From Azolla pinnata (taxonomy: Eukaryota; Streptophyta; Polypodiopsida; Salviniales; Salviniaceae): 32,867 bases of DNA. The notes beneath the pieces were generated by a model that saw nothing but the letters and a program-made list of their open reading frames with translations, had not been told where the DNA came from and did no database searches. Numbering within the stretch: the first letter of the stretch is position 1; each line of letters begins with the position of its first letter. The position numbers and the translations under genes were made by a program. Below, one piece after another: positions 19,816 to 29,931 of this stretch. The stretch covers positions 5,976 to 38,842 of the forward strand of contig JBBBWG010000082.1 in assembly GCA_037176905.1 (NCBI GenBank), written 5' to 3'.

Positions 19816-22800
19816 TCAATATACCCTTATCCCAGGCACTCCGAAAAGATTCATCTTCAAAAGGAGCTTTTTCTCTAGAGCAGGCGGCTCAGCCAAGCCC
19901 ATGGAAAAACTGAACTGATTCGCATACTCAACGAGCTTCTTCTTGTCCAATGCCATACCTTTCACGGACCTATAGTATCCAAGCCATGCCTGATAGGCCA
20001 TCTCTTTTATCTTGGGATCCATCCGAGCAGCAGCGGCAAGGATCTATATTTTACATGTTAAGCAATTTTGAAATTACTCTAGGTTATTCATTTGCAACAA
20101 ATACAAACTTGTAACAAATAAAAATGCCAGCCTATGACGATATGTATTCTATTTACAGTAGAGTGCCAGAGAATGTATACATAAATCCGTGAAGACTCAT
20201 ATAAAACTACACATGCACAAATTCTAAGAAAACCAAATAAATAAATGTTAATGTTTGCAGTTTCTAAACTGACCAAAACAAACTAATTGTATGACCCAGT
20301 TCCTAACGTCACTTTGGGTTGTACATAACTTCTCACATCTCACCTTTTCATTGGCTTTATCCACCAGATCATGTAAGGCTATGTTTCGGTATGGGGAGAT
20401 AAATATATTTAGCATTGAACAAATGCATTCCTACACAATGAACTTCAGGACATAGCACAACAAATCCCTTGCCTTAAAAAGAAACTTGATTCGGTAATTC
20501 AATAGCTAAGGTCATTCAGCATCTTGTTTTTGCCTAAGTTTCATTACTTACTTTCATTGAATATTGGTTTACCTTTCAATGAGATACTCGTTGTTGCAAT
20601 TGATAAGCAAGAGTTTTGGTATTTACATGATTTGGTACATACTTTTTGGAAAGAAAGAGATAGGCACAGAAAAGCACTTACTTTCATATTTCCCTGGGAA
20701 CTAAATTCTGGAGAGTGCACTGGTGTTATAGAGACCTTTGTTGATTCCAATTTCTTCAAAAAGTAATTCTCCCAAGGAGCGAGAATCAGTAAACCTTCTC
20801 CTGTCTTACCAGCACGTCCGGTTCGCCCCAGCCTATGAATATACTGCTCTAGATCGGACGCTGCCCCAACCTGAAACAAACAATAAAAATGATATTTCGA
20901 ACATACCATATGGACTAAAAGTAGGAATTCAATATGCACACAATCAAAAGAAGTGACCCATATAGCAAACTACATGGCTACAAAAATATGGAAAGGTAAG
21001 TTTTTTGCAAGCTGCCCCTTGCATATTTCTAGTTGGGATACATACGAAGGTGGAGTTAGCAATTCTATGTGATGAAGAATTTAATTGTGGATCAAGATTA
21101 TCTCAAAATTACAATTTTAGCACGCTAATTACAGGACATGATAGTTTAGACAAGTATTCGGAGGTCTATTCAGGCTTTGCACAGATTCCTAGTTCTGGCA
21201 CATACAAAGGTAGAGTAGCACTTTCCTATGAGGAAGAAATGAATTATGGATCAAGATTTTCAACATTGTAGTTCTAGCATGCTGATTACAACAATCGGCT
21301 CTGTTCTAGTTTGGTACGAGCTATGTCCCTGGCCTATGCCCCGACGAGTAGTTTTTGATAAAACTATCCAAACGTCTATTCAGTCCTTGCACATTTCTAG
21401 ATGTGGCAAACACAAAGGTGGAGCTAGCAGTCTCCATGAGGAAGGATTTATGGATCAGGATTTTGTCTCAACATTGCAGTTCTACAATGGTGATTGCAGC
21501 AAAATGACTCTCTTCTAGTGCAGTACAAGTTAGGTCCCTGGTCTGAGCTCCATACAGGGGTTTCCGATAAAAGTATTCCAAGTTCTGTTCAGTTCTTGGC
21601 ACCGTAACTGGGGGAATTATTCTACTGACTACCTCAAATTTGCAAGGCCACATGATCTTCTTGTACCTTTTATGGACAAACGTGAACTTTTTGAATTTAA
21701 TTCCTGAATACAAGTAATACTTCAGTTATTTATGTAGCAGAAATAAAACAAATTTTCTGGTTTACAACTCGTGCCTGATATGCGGTCTCCTGATAAAAGC
21801 CCTAACTTGGGACTAGCTTACCTGAACAACAAGGCTAACATTGGGGTAATCAACACCACGTGCAGAGACATCAGAAGTGAAGAGTATAATGCCACCCTTG
21901 GAATGACGAAATTCATCTGATACACGAGTCCTATTACGTTGATTTATTCTCGAATGTATCTCTCGTGAATTGAATCCAAGGTTTGAAAACAGCTTGGCCA
22001 TAAAGGCAGTCACCCTTGCAGTTGTGCAAAACACAATAATCTGCATGCAAACAATGAGATAAATACCAAACCTCAGAAAAACAATTATGATACAAAAGCA
22101 GAATATGGAGAAATGAAGATGTCTCAAGTTACAAACCTTGAACTGTGTATCAGATGCCATATGCTCTCTGAGAGATTCATGGACAACCGTTAGCTGTTGC
22201 TCCAGAGGAACAACGATGTACTGTTGCTTAACCTGCATAAAAGAATGTCATGAAATCACAAATCACGAGTCTATGTTCATGAAGGCACTAACCATAAAAC
22301 TAGTGAATCTGTCAAGTAAACAAAGATCTTGCACAACCAAACTTGTAGTATATATTCCAGTTAGAGGTCATTTCTGGCTCGCACTACATTAAATGTCAAA
22401 CATAATCACGCACAAGTGAAAAGGTTACTAGCATATATCATGATAAGAGTACTCACGCCTGAAACATAACATACACAAACCTTGGCATGGGTATCTTGAC
22501 TGTCTTTTCCAACTGTGTCAATGAATACATAATCATCTTTCAGAGCAACCTTGGTAATGTTGTGCACCTGAAACATAGCAATAGTAGCATCATGTAAAGG
22601 TCATACTTACAAACTTTTGAAAATTTTGTACATCAGTTCCAGTATACACCAACCTCTGAAGGCACGGTTGCAGAAAAGAGTAGCGTTTGCTTTTCAGCAG
22701 GCAAGGCTTGCATGATTTTGTGCAAACTCTCACGAAACCCCATATCTAACATCCTATCAGCTTCATCCAACACAAATAGCTTCACAGATTTCAGCTGCTT

Positions 22801-24572
22801 TGCTAGCTCAGGAGTATTCTGTATATGGTCCACCAATCTGCCAGGCGTACCGGTGAGTATCTATAGCCAAATAATAACCATAAATTGTGTCAAGAAATAG
22901 AGAGCCTGGAACTCACAAAAAAACTATACCAAGTACCACCAAGGAGTACTTGGTACATGAAATTGCGTACAGAGGTTTCAATAAATAGAAAAAGCAATGC
23001 ATTATCTGAAGTTCTGGAAAGGTATCATCATGCCTGGCATGGATTTCTGGACAAGTTCATCTGTTCACTATGCATTGGCTTCCCTCCATAAACAACTTGT
23101 GCACCAAGTCCTGTATGGAATGTTAGCAGCACTTGGGCCTCTTTTGCAGCTTGTTGTGCTAATTCTCGAGTGGGACACACAACAAGCACATATATAGGAT
23201 TTCGTGACTGTCTGCCCGTTTCCTTCAAAATTGACTCTATTGCTGGTAGCTGGACAAAAAACGATGGGAACGATAACCATGAAGAAATAGCATAATACCA
23301 CCAAGATGAAGCATGATCGGCTTTCCACAATATGTACAAAAATGTAGCTCAAAAACAGAACAGTTCAAGAATCATCTGTGATTTTACAGGGAAAAGCCTC
23401 ACCAAAAATGCAATCGTCTTGCCAGTACCAGTTCTAGCTTTTGCTAAACAATCCTGACCTGAAATGAGTATCATATAATCAATGTTTAGAACTAATGTTC
23501 AAGAGTTACGTTCAGACCCATGTGTCTAACTTGATTTGCAAACCAATCAATGTCTGGGATACCTCGTAGGATTACAGGGAAGGTAGCCTCTTGCACTTGA
23601 GTCATTGTCTCATACTTTAAAATTGTATGAAGTGCCTTGATTGTATTTGGGGATACGTCAAACTTGTCAAACCTAAAAGGCAAATAAGCAAAAAGATGGG
23701 TTACAGATTACATCGGTTTTGAAATTCCCTGCAAAACAGAATTATCACTAATGCCCTGCAAAGGGCTTACTTTCCCAAAATCTTAAGAGTCCTCTGTAAG
23801 AACAAGCATATCGCACGCTATGACTATGTCTGGGTCGAGTAATGCATGCACAGCAGTATAAATAAAACCTCAATGGAGTTATTGTTATATAATCATTGAT
23901 ACCATACAAATACTATCATCAACATAGTATACTGTCAAATGCATCCTTAAATTTCCATATCATACTATTATTAGCGATGACATTCATACTTACGCATCCT
24001 ATGTCATAGATATAAACGACTAATTTTACTTTCATGCCAACCTTTTAAGGTATACACATGCATACATGCATCATCAAGAGATGTGAGTTTGCACATAGTT
24101 ATACATACAATATACACGTACAAGCATACATTCTACGTACACAAACTCGCAGATATATGCTAGCTATTTACTAATTTGCATATATCGTGCACACGCATAC
24201 ACATCTTATGAATAACAAGCATATTGACAGTGCATGCGAGAATGCATACAAAACCAGACTCTCGGCTAGAGAAAAGAAAAGAAAATTTGTTTAAGCTAGC
24301 CTTGTGTTCGTAAGATGAGATTGCTCGCCATCAACAGCAACGCCTTCTTCATCCCGCTCGTCTTCGGATCCAACCATTTCTAAATCGATGGAATCCTTAT
24401 CAACTCCGTCAGCATCCGAAGCTTTGTCCATCACCGACTTCCTCTTCCTGTTTTTGTCCTTCTTGGCCTTCTTCCGCTTCTGCTTCTCGCCGAGCTTCGC
24501 CGCAGGGCCACGAACAGGAGGGTCCATCTTCCGCTTCAGAGAAGCTGCAGCAGAAGCGGAAGACTGTTGCAT
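19816..24572 (-). CDS. DEAD-box ATP-dependent RNA helicase, plant RH25/26/31/33 type
   Basis: Eleven exons on the minus strand: 24572-24301, 23672-23563, 23458-23403, 23249-23034, 22860-22654, 22567-22481, 22232-22137, 22040-21822, 20870-20682, 20430-20344 and 20043-19816, giving 588 aa. Motifs in order: a basic Lys/Arg stretch (about 30-46, likely nuclear targeting), Q motif F92/Q116-Q118, motif I ARTGTGKT 135-142, Ia PTREL 172-176, Ib TPGR 223-226, II DEAD 250-253, III SAT 281-283, IV IIVFCTT 349-355, V SARGVD 407-412 and [10 protein letters not shown] 433-440. The C-terminus ([23 protein letters not shown]) is characteristic of this plant subfamily. Introns 1 and 4 appear to use GC donors. 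Exon 10 (29 codons) is the least certain: it fits phase, but its first half is not familiar. All catalytic motifs are intact, so the enzyme is probably active in RNA remodelling. Confidence 0.92.
21017..21610. repeat. Diverged tandem repeat inside helicase intron 8
   Basis: Three copies plus a fragment begin with cttgcacatttctag or a variant (about 21018, 21175, 21385; fragment near 21590). Each continues with ggcaaacacaaaggtggagctagca, atgaggaag..., atggatcaagatttt and caacattgtagttcta-like words. Spacing is uneven (157-210 bp). It fills most of the 951-nt intron between exons 8 and 9 and resembles a tandemly expanded transposon fragment. Confidence 0.7.
22861..23033 (-). other. Helicase intron 4 with apparent GC donor
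   Basis: Exon 4 ends CCA TGC CAG and is followed by gcatgatg; the acceptor is ggctatag. The join gives [12 protein letters not shown], exactly the family's NPCQILVATPGR-type sequence. No GT lies within the next 25 nt. Confidence 0.75.
23673..24300 (-). other. Helicase intron 1 with apparent GC donor
   Basis: Exon 1 ends ...ACG AAC ACA AG and is followed by gctagc. The acceptor is ccttttag, and the next exon starts G TTT GAC AAG TTT. Joining gives T-N-T-R-F-D-K-F, which matches the family's x-x-T-R-F-D-x-F entry to the Q motif. No GT donor in the right phase was found in the last 100 nt of exon 1. The intron itself is rich in catacatgcatac-like words (about 24050-24240). Confidence 0.6.
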
Positions 24573-24650
24573 CGTGGGAGGACGAGGAGAAGAAGAAGAA
24601 GAAGCTGGAGAATGGAATCTGTTGTTTCTTCGTTTTAGTGTGCGTTTTTA

Positions 24651-24757
24651 GGGTTAGGGTTTAGTGCTTGGCATATTTTATTAGGGTTTAGGGTTTTATT
24701 AGTTAGCCAGTAGGGTTAGGGTTTAGTGCTTGGCATGTTAGGGTTTAGGGTTTTGCT
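24651..24757 (-). promoter_or_regulatory. Telo-box cluster in the helicase promoter, with a direct repeat
   Basis: On the minus strand, upstream of the helicase start, the words AAACCCTAA and CCCTAACCCTA recur at least six times within about 110 bp. A block (atgccaagcac followed by taaaccctaaccct) occurs twice (about 24651-24677 and 24713-24739). Telo-boxes are known promoter elements of plant translation- and ribosome-related genes. The 3' edge is about 80 nt from the start codon, so part may be leader. Confidence 0.65.
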
Positions 24758-24779
24758 AATTAACAAGTGTTAAGAACTC

Positions 24780-25140
24780 GGTGCTCAAATCCACTCGTTG
24801 TTCTCGAATCAGCGTTTTACATTTTGACAATGGAATCAGATATCCGTTTTTTAATCTGTTTGGCGTCAACGTCTACTGCTACTTGCTGATCGAGCCCATA
24901 CAAGTTCCAGAATGGACTCATATCAATGTTTTACAGTTTGATGATCAAATCATACGCCAGTTTCTGCTCGGTTCAGTGTTAGCGCCGATTGTTCCTTGTT
25001 GATCGAGCCCACATGCACGTTCCAGAATGGACTCATATCAGTGTTTTACAATTTGATGATCAAATCATATACCAATTTCTAATCGGTTCAGTGTTAGCGT
25101 CAATTGTTGCTTGCTGATCAAGCCCACTTGCATTCCAAAA
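24780..25140. repeat. Three tandem copies of a ~113-bp unit
   Basis: Copies at about 24780-24891 (diverged), 24892-25004 and 25005-25119, with a decaying fourth start at 25120. Each carries gttccagaatggactcatatca, gttttaca, tttgatgatcaaatcat, cggttcagtgttagcg and ttgctgatc in order. There is no coding meaning. It abuts the telo-box region of the helicase gene. Confidence 0.85.
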
Positions 25141-26640
25141 TGCTCCAACATTGGTGTATATAGTTTGGCGAATCGATTCACTTCTGTTCCAAATGACATC
25201 ATTCATCTCCTTAAAGAACACATGAGCTATGTTCGTTTGATATCCTATGACTGGCGTCTCAACTAACATTGAAGGGAAAAAATGTTGGATTATAGATCCC
25301 AACATATCCCAACCAAGCTGTTAATGAACCATGGTACGTGTTGATCTTTGATGTCATATGGGCGAAAAATATCAAGGCAAGTCATTACAATACCTATATT
25401 TAATCTTGGATCTAATTCAATTGTAGCCTCTCTAGGTTGGTGCAAGATTATTGATCTATATCGCTAATCTCGGGCACACGCCTTAATTGAACAATCGTAC
25501 CCGTATCTCCAAATATCACATCATAGAGACTCTTAAATCCATTCTTATTTTTACTTCCAACATAGCAATCCAGACATAGCCTAGCAATCTAGCATAAGTA
25601 GTAATTGCATCCAAACCTGATGTTTAATTTAATTACACCGAAGAGCGTCTACATCTGCTCGAGGATTTATATGGTTGGTGTTTCGATTGATGGTTCTTGA
25701 GTAATTCCTCCCGCGACATGCAACAATTGGGTTCAACAGACGAACACTAGACACCAATAATTTCACTTGATTTAAGGTGGTGGTCGTGGATAACCTGAAC
25801 CGTTCGACCTTGATGATATTTATGATCATCGATTGATGCTTCCCCACTGAATCATTCATGCTCGCAATGCCATACAGCTTGGGTTAATCCAGCTAATAAA
25901 CTGATTTGCCTAGAAGAATCGATTGTGTGTCAGATTAGTAGTAAGTGGTTGGATAATTAATCCCAATCGGCCAAGAAATTAGTGTTGATTGCACAGTTGG
26001 ATTGATCCATAATATTTCTGACCGTAGCACTGGTGATCAAGAGCGCATAAAAGGCCCGACGGATAGGGTCATTTTGAAAATTCTGGCTGTTTTCTTTTCC
26101 CATATTGGAATCCAAATTATACAAAGATGGTGATTAAACCCTAGATTTGGCTAGCAGCCGAGAACAATCAGCTGCCAATAGTAGGGATTAATGAAATCCA
26201 TGCGGATTTATCAAAGCTGATAGCCACTAATTGTGCAGATTTCGACTTCTAATTGTGCTTGTACGATTTGGCACACGTCAGCGCCGATGAATTAGTGATT
26301 TGCAAGTTTGATCAGGGTGCAGCACTAGAGCCCCGATTATGATTAGCATGATGATTGAATAACGAGGTTTGGGGAGCTGGATGAAAATCAAGCTGGTTCC
26401 ATGGATCATTCACAAGCGAAAGCGTGTCAAACCTCGAGAATAGGGTTCTGGTCCCAACATCATCATCGACACTATTTAGGTAGCACACATGTTACAAGGT
26501 GTTTTTATATCTTTGACTCGCCTGTAAACGCGAAATTTGTTCTAAATGTAACCTCTCACGTAAGTACGCACCCATTTTACGTATGCATCCCACATAAGTA
26601 CGCAAAATAAGTCCAAAAGACTCTAGATAATCATTTTATG
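25141..26640. other. Intergenic, AT-rich, no gene recognised
   Basis: Frames at 25060-25305 and 25629-25859 (minus) and 26401-26610 (plus) show no family motif. Near 26558-26600 the word (c)ataagtacgca(c/a) recurs, and aagtacgca/tgcgtactt appears again at 27277-27315. The stretch may contain old retroelement sequence. Confidence 0.35.
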
Positions 26641-26641
26641 T

Positions 26642-26945
26642 CATTTTACATGCCAATAGAAGTAATTTTGATAGCTAAAGACTAACTACAAGCTAACAAC
26701 AGGCATTTGGAAAGCCAATGGCTGACCACAAGCCAAGGAATCATTCATATTGTGGGTCATTTTACAAGCCAATGGAAGGCATCTGGGAAGCCAATATTGG
26801 CTGACCACAAGCTAGTGAATTATCACCTCAATCATTTCACAAGCTAATGGAGAGAGTATTCAGGCAAGCACATGAATAATGTTGGTTTCACAAGCCAATA
26901 CATTGGTAGGTGGCAGTGGAGGGCATTTGGCGAACATTTTTGGTA
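26642..26945. repeat. Imperfect tandem repeat of ACAAGCCAATGG-type blocks (period ~76 bp)
   Basis: The block ggcatttggaaagccaatggctgaccacaagcc at 26702 recurs as ggcatctgggaagccaatattggctgaccacaagct at 26778. The linked cattttacaagccaatgg at 26757 recurs at 26833 as catttcacaagctaatgg. Further diverged pieces occur at 26642 and 26888-26940. Confidence 0.7.
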
Positions 26946-27918
26946 TTTACCAAGAGAAATACTTCAGCACTCTAAAACTAAAACATGACTGGAGTCATTA
27001 ACATACATTTAATAACAATCGTACGTTTTTGCTAATCCATAACATTTATTTTCATCTTGTCTCCTACACCGAGATATTGGACATCGCTCAATGTATGTAA
27101 CGTAACTCAATTTCCAAGTTACAATTCATGGATCAAGCAAAAGCCAAAACAAACCATAGATTATATATATTGTTCCATGATAGGCAACGCTCCAAATCAC
27201 GATTGGCAGTTAGTTGCTAGCATGGAACGGATGGTTTCAAACCAAATAACCTTAAAAATACGCACCTCCCAGTTTAAGTACGCAGTTCCCTTTCCAGATC
27301 GATATGCGTACTTAAGCAAGCAGGAGGAGACTACTGGGGCAGTGCCTGACGCGAAAACTCTCGGAGCTTTTAATGTTGCTTACAGTGGCCGGCGTGTGCC
27401 CATAGCGCACGCGTCGCGGATGGGCACATTGCACGACATGAATGTCATCGTAATTACGACCGGGGCCGCGATCCGCGATCCGCGCACGTAGCGCGCCGAC
27501 GATCGACGCCATCGTTAAAACGCCCGTATCGATCGATCAGAGCATACGATGATCGGAAGCAGCAGCAGTACCCGTCGATGCGGCCACGATCTGCGCCTCG
27601 TGAGTTCGAGGCGTGTGATTCGGCACAGTGATCTATCTGCAGATGCTCTTATCGAGATCCGCGGGGGGCACCACCAGCTGCCGATGATGATGACGACGAC
27701 GACGACGACGATGAAGAAGATCTTATGATTAGAAGTTGCGCTTGATCATCCGAATGTCGAAGATATTGGCGCCTCTTCCCTCCAAAGGGGCACGATCTGC
27801 ATCGCGGAGGCGCAGTTGTGAAGCTGCGATTTCGCATCAATCGTAGCAACGACGACAACAACAACAACAACGTAGAGTGGTTCATCGATGCTCGGCCGGC
27901 GATCATTGGCAGCGATGA
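26946..27918. other. Transition from AT-rich spacer to a GC-rich region
   Basis: A 144-codon plus-strand frame at 27057-27491 has no recognisable domain and is not called. From about 27320 rightward the GC content rises sharply. The part near 27690-27918 is just beyond the stop of the minus-strand 599-codon ORF and probably includes its 3'UTR. It holds GAC/GAT and CAA microsatellites. Confidence 0.35.
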
Positions 27919-29718
27919 TCAGCATTGTCCACGGGGGAAGAGGTCGGGGAAGACGGGGAAGAGGTCGAGCGTCGGCGGCGGCGCGGCGGCGCAATGTGAA
28001 ACCGCCACGCCATGATGATGATGATGATGATGATGATGATCACGACCTGCAGCGTGGCTGCAGCAGCAGCCATTGATCCTATCGCAGCGCTCATCAGTGC
28101 CCCGCCGATGATCCTGCTCGTTCTGATCCGCGTTATCCAGGGGGAACAGGTTGAGCGTCGCTGGCGGCGGCGCCGCCGCCATAGCTTGATGATCAGACCT
28201 TGGCGCCGCCATAGCTTGATGATCAGGCCTTGGCGCCGCCGCCGCCGAGGTTATCGTCATTTGGAACGGGAATTCCAGGAAGGAAATCGGCGGCATGATC
28301 CTCCCTCCAGGCTGCAGAAGCTGCTGCGCCTGTTCTACCGGCGGCGGCGGCGGCGGCGGCGGCTGCTGCTTCCTGAGCAAGCCATGCACATGAGACGGAG
28401 TGGGTAGGCACGTGATCCCGCACAACATCTGGGCAAAGCTCCCCGCCGCTGCTGCCGTGGACATTGATGAAGGCGAGGATGATGATGATGATGATGATGA
28501 GGAGGAGGAGGAGGAGGAGGAGGAGGAGGAGGAGGAAGAGGAAGAGGATATGGCGGGTGAGAGCGACGCTGGTGATGACGATGACGGTATCGTTGGCCTC
28601 ATGTATCCGTGAGACGCTGAGTCAATATGGAGGAGGAGCGCGGCCGTCGAAGGCAGAAGCTCCATGGAAGCTGCCGCTGCCGCTGCCGCTGCCGCCCGCT
28701 CCATGAAGCGGGCATGATCCTGATCTGCGCCGGCTGCACCGCCGCCCAGCCGCTGCTGCTTCGCCTGATGCGGAGCAAGATATAAGTGATCTCTGCTCGT
28801 CGTGATCTTCATGCTGCTAGCTGCCGCCGCCGCCGCCGATGAGGAGGAGGAGGAGGAGGAGTTGCCGCTGTTGCTGGCGATGGCGCGGCGCTTGCAGGCC
28901 GGCGGCGGCGGCTGAAAGTGGGCGATGGAGCTGGAATTAGAGCGTGTGGCTGGGCCAGTAGCGGAGGAGCTGCAGGTGGGGCCCGGATTCGTAAGATATG
29001 GAAGCTCAGGAACTGGTGCTGCCGGGGCAGGCCGCTTGGGCCTCCCCGCCACGGATCGGGGCGATGGAAGGTAGATTTGCTTCGGCGATGGTGACGACGA
29101 CGAGGTCGAAGAAGTTGCCGCTAGTGACGGCCGTAGCGATGGCGGTGACGATGATGATGACGACGATGACGACGACGATGGTGATGAGGGTGGGGGTGGT
29201 GGCGGTGGTGACGATGACGACGAAGATGCGGGCAGCTGGATGCAGGCGGAAAGGATATGGGCGGGTGGGGCGGGCTTGGGCGCGATGGGACGATAGCGAG
29301 GCTTTCTCATCATCTGTTCGCGATGTCGTCGAAGGGCTGATGATCCCCGCTTCTGCTGCAGCGGATCAGCGCTGGTGCGGCTGGAGACGAGGCAGCGGAG
29401 GCTGCAGCAAGAAGCGGAGGCGGAGATCATGGCGGCGCTGCCGGCGGCGATGGAGGCGGCGGAAGCATCAGCCATGGCGGCGCTGATGGCGGCGATGGAG
29501 GCGGCGGAATCATCAGCCATGGCGGCGCTGATGGCGGCGACGGAGGCGGCGGAATCATCAGCCATGGCGGCGCTGCTGGCGGCGATGGAGGCGGCGGAAT
29601 CATCAGCCATGGCGGCGCTGCCGGCGGCGACAGGAGGAGCAGCAGCAGCGTATCGAAGCAGGAGGTCGGGATGCAGGCGGCGGCGAGGCGGAGCCAGCAC
29701 TGGGAAGCAGATGTCCAT
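27919..29718 (-). CDS. Low-complexity protein with two WUS-box/EAR-like motifs; putative transcriptional repressor
   Basis: An intronless 599-codon frame. I recognise no DNA-binding domain. Visible features are an Ala-rich N-terminal array of 15-residue units (about 33-97), a basic conserved-looking segment RKPRYRPIAPKP (138-149), long Pro and Ser runs (about 165-195 and 400-435), several Ala runs, and nine His (561-569). TLNLFPLD lies at 521-528 and TLDLFPVF at 583-590, with DLFP again near the C-terminus. TLxLFPxx is the WUS-box of WOX proteins and LxLxx is EAR-like; both recruit TOPLESS co-repressors. No homeodomain is visible. Length without a stop partly reflects GC-rich triplet repeats, but the two LFP motifs, the basic block, and a TATA-like box 87 nt upstream argue for a real gene. 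Expression and splicing are unknown. Confidence 0.6.
   Translation of the reverse strand: MDICFPVLAPPRRRLHPDLLLRYAAAAPPVAAGSAAMADDSAASIAASSAAMADDSAASVAAISAAMADDSAASIAAISAAMADASAASIAAGSAAMISASASCCSLRCLVSSRTSADPLQQKRGSSALRRHREQMMRKPRYRPIAPKPAPPAHILSACIQLPASSSSSSPPPPPPPSSPSSSSSSSSSSSPPSLRPSLAATSSTSSSSPSPKQIYLPSPRSVAGRPKRPAPAAPVPELPYLTNPGPTCSSSATGPATRSNSSSIAHFQPPPPACKRRAIASNSGNSSSSSSSSAAAAAASSMKITTSRDHLYLAPHQAKQQRLGGGAAGADQDHARFMERAAAAAAAAASMELLPSTAALLLHIDSASHGYMRPTIPSSSSPASLSPAISSSSSSSSSSSSSSSSSSSSSSSSSPSSMSTAAAAGSFAQMLCGITCLPTPSHVHGLLRKQQPPPPPPPPVEQAQQLLQPGGRIMPPISFLEFPFQMTITSAAAAPRPDHQAMAAPRSDHQAMAAAPPPATLNLFPLDNADQNEQDHRRGTDERCDRINGCCCSHAAGRDHHHHHHHHHGVAVSHCAAAPPPTLDLFPVFPDLFPRGQC
28181..28235 (-). 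repeat. 30-bp direct repeat within the 599-codon ORF
   Basis: atagcttgatgatcag(a/g)ccttggcgccgcc-type units start at 28181 and 28211. On the minus strand they encode the repeated decapeptide PRPDHQAMAA / PRSDHQAMAA. Confidence 0.8.
28472..28550. repeat. GAT then GAG triplet microsatellite (poly-Ser tract on the minus strand)
   Basis: Runs of gat (28472-28499) and gag (28500-28535), followed by gaa/gag variants, translate on the minus strand as the longest Ser run of the 599-aa protein. The plus-strand frames 28400-28612 and 28464-28706 are shadows of it. Confidence 0.85.
29429..29632 (-). repeat. Coding 45-bp minisatellite, about 4.5 units
   Basis: atggcggcgctg recurs at 29429, 29474, 29519, 29564 and 29609, an exact 45-bp period with few substitutions. 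On the minus strand each unit encodes 15 residues of the type SAAMADDSAASIAAI. The frame is preserved in every copy. Confidence 0.92.
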
Positions 29719-29738
29719 TGGAGGAAAGAAGGAAGGGC

Positions 29739-29776
29739 TAGGGTTAGGGTTAGGGTTAGGGTTAGGGTTAGGGTTT
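29739..29776. repeat. Pure TTAGGG hexamer run directly upstream of the 599-codon ORF
   Basis: GGG followed by five TTAGGG units (29741-29773), ending in TTT. On the minus strand it reads AAACCCTAACCCTAACCC..., only about 20 nt before the ATG at 29718, so it lies in the presumed 5'UTR. It differs from the plant telomere heptamer TTTAGGG except at its edge. Confidence 0.9.
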
Positions 29777-29804
29777 CAACGGGGGAGATGGCGGAACGAT
29801 ATAT

Positions 29805-29810
29805 CTTATA
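29805..29810 (-). promoter_or_regulatory. TATA-like box for the 599-codon ORF
   Basis: On the minus strand, gatataagatatatc contains TATAAG at 29810-29805, 87 nt before the ATG. With the TTAGGG run between it and the start codon, the leader would be about 50-60 nt. The position is plausible, but use is not shown. Confidence 0.45.
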
Positions 29811-29931
29811 TCTGCTGCTCCATTTCTGCTAGAAGCAGAAGAAGGAAGAAGGAAGAAGGAAGAAGAAGGAAGGAAGAAGGAAGGAGAAGAAAAGGAGCGG
29901 ACCAATGAGAGGAGAGTGTACGGCGAGGCGC

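Noticed and set aside
27057..27491. 144-codon plus-strand frame in the spacer
   Set aside because: No recognisable domain, no coding partner exons, and it spans the shift from AT-rich to GC-rich DNA. Chance opening is the simpler reading.
28400..28706. Plus-strand frames with poly-Asp/Glu and poly-Met/Arg runs
   Set aside because: These are shadow translations of the GAT/GAG microsatellite that encodes poly-Ser on the other strand.
29375..29908. 177-codon plus-strand frame opposite the 599-codon ORF
   Set aside because: It is the antisense translation of the 45-bp minisatellite, the TTAGGG run and a GAAGGA tract, with no independent evidence.
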